Shown here piece by piece: positions 62,101-64,000 of a stretch of DNA of 64,000 nt. The DNA comes from Amphritea pacifica. Lineage in GTDB: Bacteria; Pseudomonadota; Gammaproteobacteria; Pseudomonadales; Balneatricaceae. The DNA is taken from assembly GCF_016924145.1 (NCBI RefSeq), contig NZ_JAFFZO010000005.1, forward strand, positions 62,001 to 126,000, read 5' to 3'. Positions within the stretch are counted from its first letter, which is position 1, and the number at the start of each line of letters is the position of its first letter. The notes beneath the pieces were generated by a model. It was given only the letters and a program-made list of their open reading frames with translations. It was not told the DNA's origin and did not search any database. Made by a program: the position numbers and the translations under genes.

Positions 62101-63975
62101 GGTGATATGGCGGGTGATGTGTTTGGTAATGGTATGTTGCTCTCTGAAACGATCAGTCTGGTGGCGGCGTTTAACCACATGCATATCTTTATCGATCCCG
62201 ATCCCGATGTTGCCAGCGCATTTGTTGAACGTAAACGGATGTTTGAACTGCCGCGATCCAGTTGGGCAGATTATAACAGCAAGCTGATCAGTAAGGGTGG
62301 AGGGGTGTTTGCCCGGTCGGCCAAATGGATCGATATTTCACCCCAGATGAAAAAGCGTTTTGCGATTTCAGCTGATCGCCTGGCCCCGAATGATCTGATC
62401 AACGCCTTGCTGAAAGCCCCCGTCGATATGTTGTGGAACGGCGGTATCGGAACCTACGTTAAGGCGACTCAGGAAAGCCATGCCGATGTGGGTGATAAAG
62501 CCAATGATAGCGTGCGGGTCAATGGTTGTGAGCTGAGATGTAAAGTGTTGGGCGAGGGGGGCAATCTGGGGTTCACCCAGTTAGGACGGATCGAATTTGC
62601 TCTCAATGGCGGTTCGTCTAACACCGACTTTATCGATAATGCCGGCGGCGTGGACTGTTCCGACCATGAAGTGAATATCAAGATTCTGCTGAATGAACTG
62701 GTCAGCCAGGGTGATATGACGATGAAACAGCGTAATCAGCTGCTTCGTGATATGACCGATGATGTCGCAGAGCTGGTGTTGAAAAACAACTATCGACAGG
62801 CGCAGGCACTGAATATCGCTGAGACCTTTTCCAGGGAGTCTCTCGATGATTATATCCGTCTGATTAAGAGCCTGGAGCGGGAGGGAAAACTGAATCCGGA
62901 GCTGGAGTTTTTACCCACTGAGAAACAGCTGATACAGCGTCGCGAGCAGGGGCAGGGGTTAACCCGGCCAGAACTGTCAGTGTTGATCTGTTATGCGCGG
63001 ATTGAGTTAAAGCAGGCTCTGATTAATTCCTGGATTACCGAGGATGAAGGTTTTTCCAAAGAGATGGAAACGGCGTTTCCGGCGCGTTTGCTCAAGGAAT
63101 TTCCTGAGGCAATGCATAATCACCGTCTGCATCGGGAGATCACCGCCACTCAGATCGCCAATGATCTGATTAACCGGATGGGGATCACCTTTGTTAACAA
63201 CCTTAGTACGGCTATCGGTGTCAGCTATGCTCAGATTGCAGCGGCATATATGGCCGCCCGTGAGATCTTTAATATTGAGCATCAGTGGCAGCAGATTGAA
63301 GCACTGGACAATCAGATACCAGCGGATCTGCAGGTTGCCATGATGCGGGATCTGATTCAGCTCCTTGGCCGGGGGACACAGTGGTTGCTGAGACACCATC
63401 GTGACAGTCTCAGTATGCAGGGTTGTCTGGAGGTTTATAAACCAGCCATTGACCAGGTTGTGGTTTCTGATAAACAGATCCACAAAGTGATTCCAGCCGA
63501 CCGTCTGAAGGAAAAATATGAGAGTTATACTGGTGCGGGAACTCCGGGGCAGTTGGCAGCTTTCTGTGCCGCCAGTGAAAATATCTATTGGTTGCTGGAT
63601 GTGATCGATGTTGCCCGCGAAACCAGCGAGGATGTTGAGCAGGTAGCGAGCACCTATTTTGGTGTGGGAACCAGCCTCAATCTGATCTGGCTGGATAAGC
63701 AGATCCGTCAGTTTGTTGCGGTTAACCATTGGCAGGCGCTGGCCAAAAATAGTTATCGGATTGAACTGGATAACCAGCATCGGGCACTGACACTGAAAGT
63801 GCTTCAGACAGGGGAGCCGGGAAGTAGTGTCAAGCAGCGGCTGGAGCGCTGGCAGCAGGAGCGGGCGGTGCACCTGGAGCGTTGGCATTACACACTCAAG
63901 GATATTCAGAATACCAAACTGATTGATTGTTCGATTTTCGCAGTGGCGCTGAGTGTGCTGCTCGAACTTCGTTAA
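59182..63975 (+). CDS. gdhB: NAD-specific glutamate dehydrogenase, 180-kDa class
   Basis: A 1597-residue protein of the large NAD-GDH type, which deaminates glutamate to 2-oxoglutarate. The N-terminal regulatory region contains DVPFLVDSVRMELNRR (about 113-128), the catalytic core has GGLRWSDRMEDYRTEVLGL (about 807-825), the following NSVIVPMGAKGCFI, and the dinucleotide region GIGDMAGDVFGNGMLLS. C-terminal NFL/GSP-rich helices complete the family length. The start was set at ATG 59182 (GGAG upstream, family-like N-terminus MHDLLGLTK), not at the in-frame ATG 59068. Symbol follows the Pseudomonas gene; divergent Lrp gene may regulate it. Confidence 0.95.
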   Translation: MHDLLGLTKSQIIDLISEKLSAQASKSLQASMQLFTQKFFSVAAPEELQSRSLEYLCATALSYWQLLQDYKAPDPDVRVFNPDYEQHGWHSNHTVIQVHNVDVPFLVDSVRMELNRRELAILSINNCVLACERTRTHKLKNLKSARERDENTQVESLIYLEIERHSDQATLDEIRDGLLRVLADVKAVVDDFLPIKEKGQEIKEELRLRDANNPEIKEIRKLLDWLMDENFIFQGYEEVAIRQEEGKVFADTVKGSQLGTQRNTPVCKELSHLEQQFVLAEKVAMFSKDVVRSTVHRPVYRDLVIIKRFDEQGRVCGECRFYGLYTSSVFLTNPLRIPVVRLKLISILSECGFEPGGHSHKALVQILTDMPREELILAQTSDLKQTSFGIFNMQERRRACLFVRQDTSKRFYSCLYYIPRDLYTTKLRNSVLNLLYKGLHGRDYEANSQISESVLSRTHFVIYADPDQQVEVDLRAIEARILEVSRSWDDDLNINLIETYGEEKGSRFVNRFSGGFSSAYKENFSTGNGVYDLQHISYLQSPDAIAMSFYRSFEEAEGILKFKLFSVDRPLVLSEVIPLLENLGLKVLSEHPYVVTDRDGKQFWISDFRVSYGPQAVVELDKVKVILQEAFARVWDGQADSDEFNRLVICGNLNWREVAMLRAYGRYIKQLRFGFSQPFLADVLVRNVDISRQLVELFRCRFQPGQQNPGQEEKIEQNILSALDGVSSLDDDKILRRFMVVIKATLRTNFYQLKEGQEKSYFSFKIDSQSIPDIPQPKPKFEVFIYSPRIEGVHLRVGKVARGGLRWSDRMEDYRTEVLGLVKAQQVKNSVIVPMGAKGCFICKRMPDTADREVIQAEGIECYKTYIRGLLDITDNLIAGEVVHPESVVRHDEDDPYLVVAADKGTATFSDIANSISEEYGFWLGDAFASGGSQGYDHKGMGITARGAWESVKLHFREKGVNTQAEPFTVIGIGDMAGDVFGNGMLLSETISLVAAFNHMHIFIDPDPDVASAFVERKRMFELPRSSWADYNSKLISKGGGVFARSAKWIDISPQMKKRFAISADRLAPNDLINALLKAPVDMLWNGGIGTYVKATQESHADVGDKANDSVRVNGCELRCKVLGEGGNLGFTQLGRIEFALNGGSSNTDFIDNAGGVDCSDHEVNIKILLNELVSQGDMTMKQRNQLLRDMTDDVAELVLKNNYRQAQALNIAETFSRESLDDYIRLIKSLEREGKLNPELEFLPTEKQLIQRREQGQGLTRPELSVLICYARIELKQALINSWITEDEGFSKEMETAFPARLLKEFPEAMHNHRLHREITATQIANDLINRMGITFVNNLSTAIGVSYAQIAAAYMAAREIFNIEHQWQQIEALDNQIPADLQVAMMRDLIQLLGRGTQWLLRHHRDSLSMQGCLEVYKPAIDQVVVSDKQIHKVIPADRLKEKYESYTGAGTPGQLAAFCAASENIYWLLDVIDVARETSEDVEQVASTYFGVGTSLNLIWLDKQIRQFVAVNHWQALAKNSYRIELDNQHRALTLKVLQTGEPGSSVKQRLERWQQERAVHLERWHYTLKDIQNTKLIDCSIFAVALSVLLELR

Positions 63976-64000
63976 CGCAACCGTCATTGTAAAAAGCGGA

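Noticed and set aside
63007-63987. A 326-residue frame on the minus strand at the window end
   Set aside because: Lies entirely inside the glutamate dehydrogenase gene on the opposite strand; composition rich in His, Gln and Ile is typical of a shadow frame.

Overview
The window looks like chromosomal DNA of a marine gammaproteobacterium of the Oceanospirillales type (Amphritea/Neptuniibacter/Marinobacterium-like). This is inferred from gene content: TRAP transport, omega-amino-acid transaminases, a 180-kDa-class NAD-glutamate dehydrogenase, a periplasmic LigE-type ligase and REP-like palindromes. No rRNA, tRNA, CRISPR array, transposase or integrase was seen.

Layout. 1-4.2 kb: the start of an alpha/beta hydrolase cut by the window edge, two tandem Nif11-like small genes, a GNAT acetyltransferase, an NYN/LabA-type protein with a duplicated 5' end, REP-like and tandem repeats. 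4.2-8.1 kb: LysR regulator divergent from a beta-alanine pathway (bauA/bauC-like). 8.3-10.6 kb: LigE-like ligase, a cyclic-nucleotide-binding protein without HTH, a small 2-TM protein. 10.6-23.2 kb: DMT exporter, NhaC-family antiporter and PuuB-like amine oxidase with a second LysR; a TRAP transporter plus UspA; a third LysR; gabD and a class III aminotransferase. The three LysRs are close paralogs, so this is best read as a nitrogen/omega-amino-acid scavenging island. 23.5-25.7 kb: RecQ helicase and a DUF1289 protein.

25.9-33.8 kb is an envelope-signalling region: a TPR/beta-barrel protein of the Slam type, a FecR-domain exported protein, a cAMP phosphodiesterase-like metallo-hydrolase, a CHASE2 adenylate cyclase and a GAF/HD-GYP protein. 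34-40 kb: ChrR-like cupin, an Nmad3-like protein, an AT-rich sulfotransferase-like gene, then AraC / ornithine-cyclodeaminase-like / DadA-like genes. 40.2-45.3 kb: TetR regulator and an MMPL-LolA-like-beta-barrel operon with an identical palindromic operator in front of both transcription units. 45.4-47.1 kb: Ap4A phosphorylase-like, flavodoxin-like and a small conserved-looking protein.

47.3-57.5 kb is the standout: eleven tightly packed same-strand genes (the central ones I cannot assign to any known family), bounded upstream by a terminator and promoter and downstream by a convergent gene. Seven of them share parts of one architecture (an N-terminal AxAQxxLD helix, then a beta-rich domain beginning FYxFxExxIEIKV and often closing with IPPP). 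Two carry C-terminal PASTA repeats, one is a long coiled coil, the first appears to be a chain of ribosomal-L12-C-terminal/ClpS-like folds, and the last is a 713-residue protein with a hydrophobic C-terminal third. None has a signal peptide. It has the look of a self-assembling multi-subunit cytoplasmic system with a membrane-active component; its function is unknown.

57.5-64 kb: a DMT exporter with an Lrp/AsnC regulator, divergent from the NAD-dependent glutamate dehydrogenase gene.
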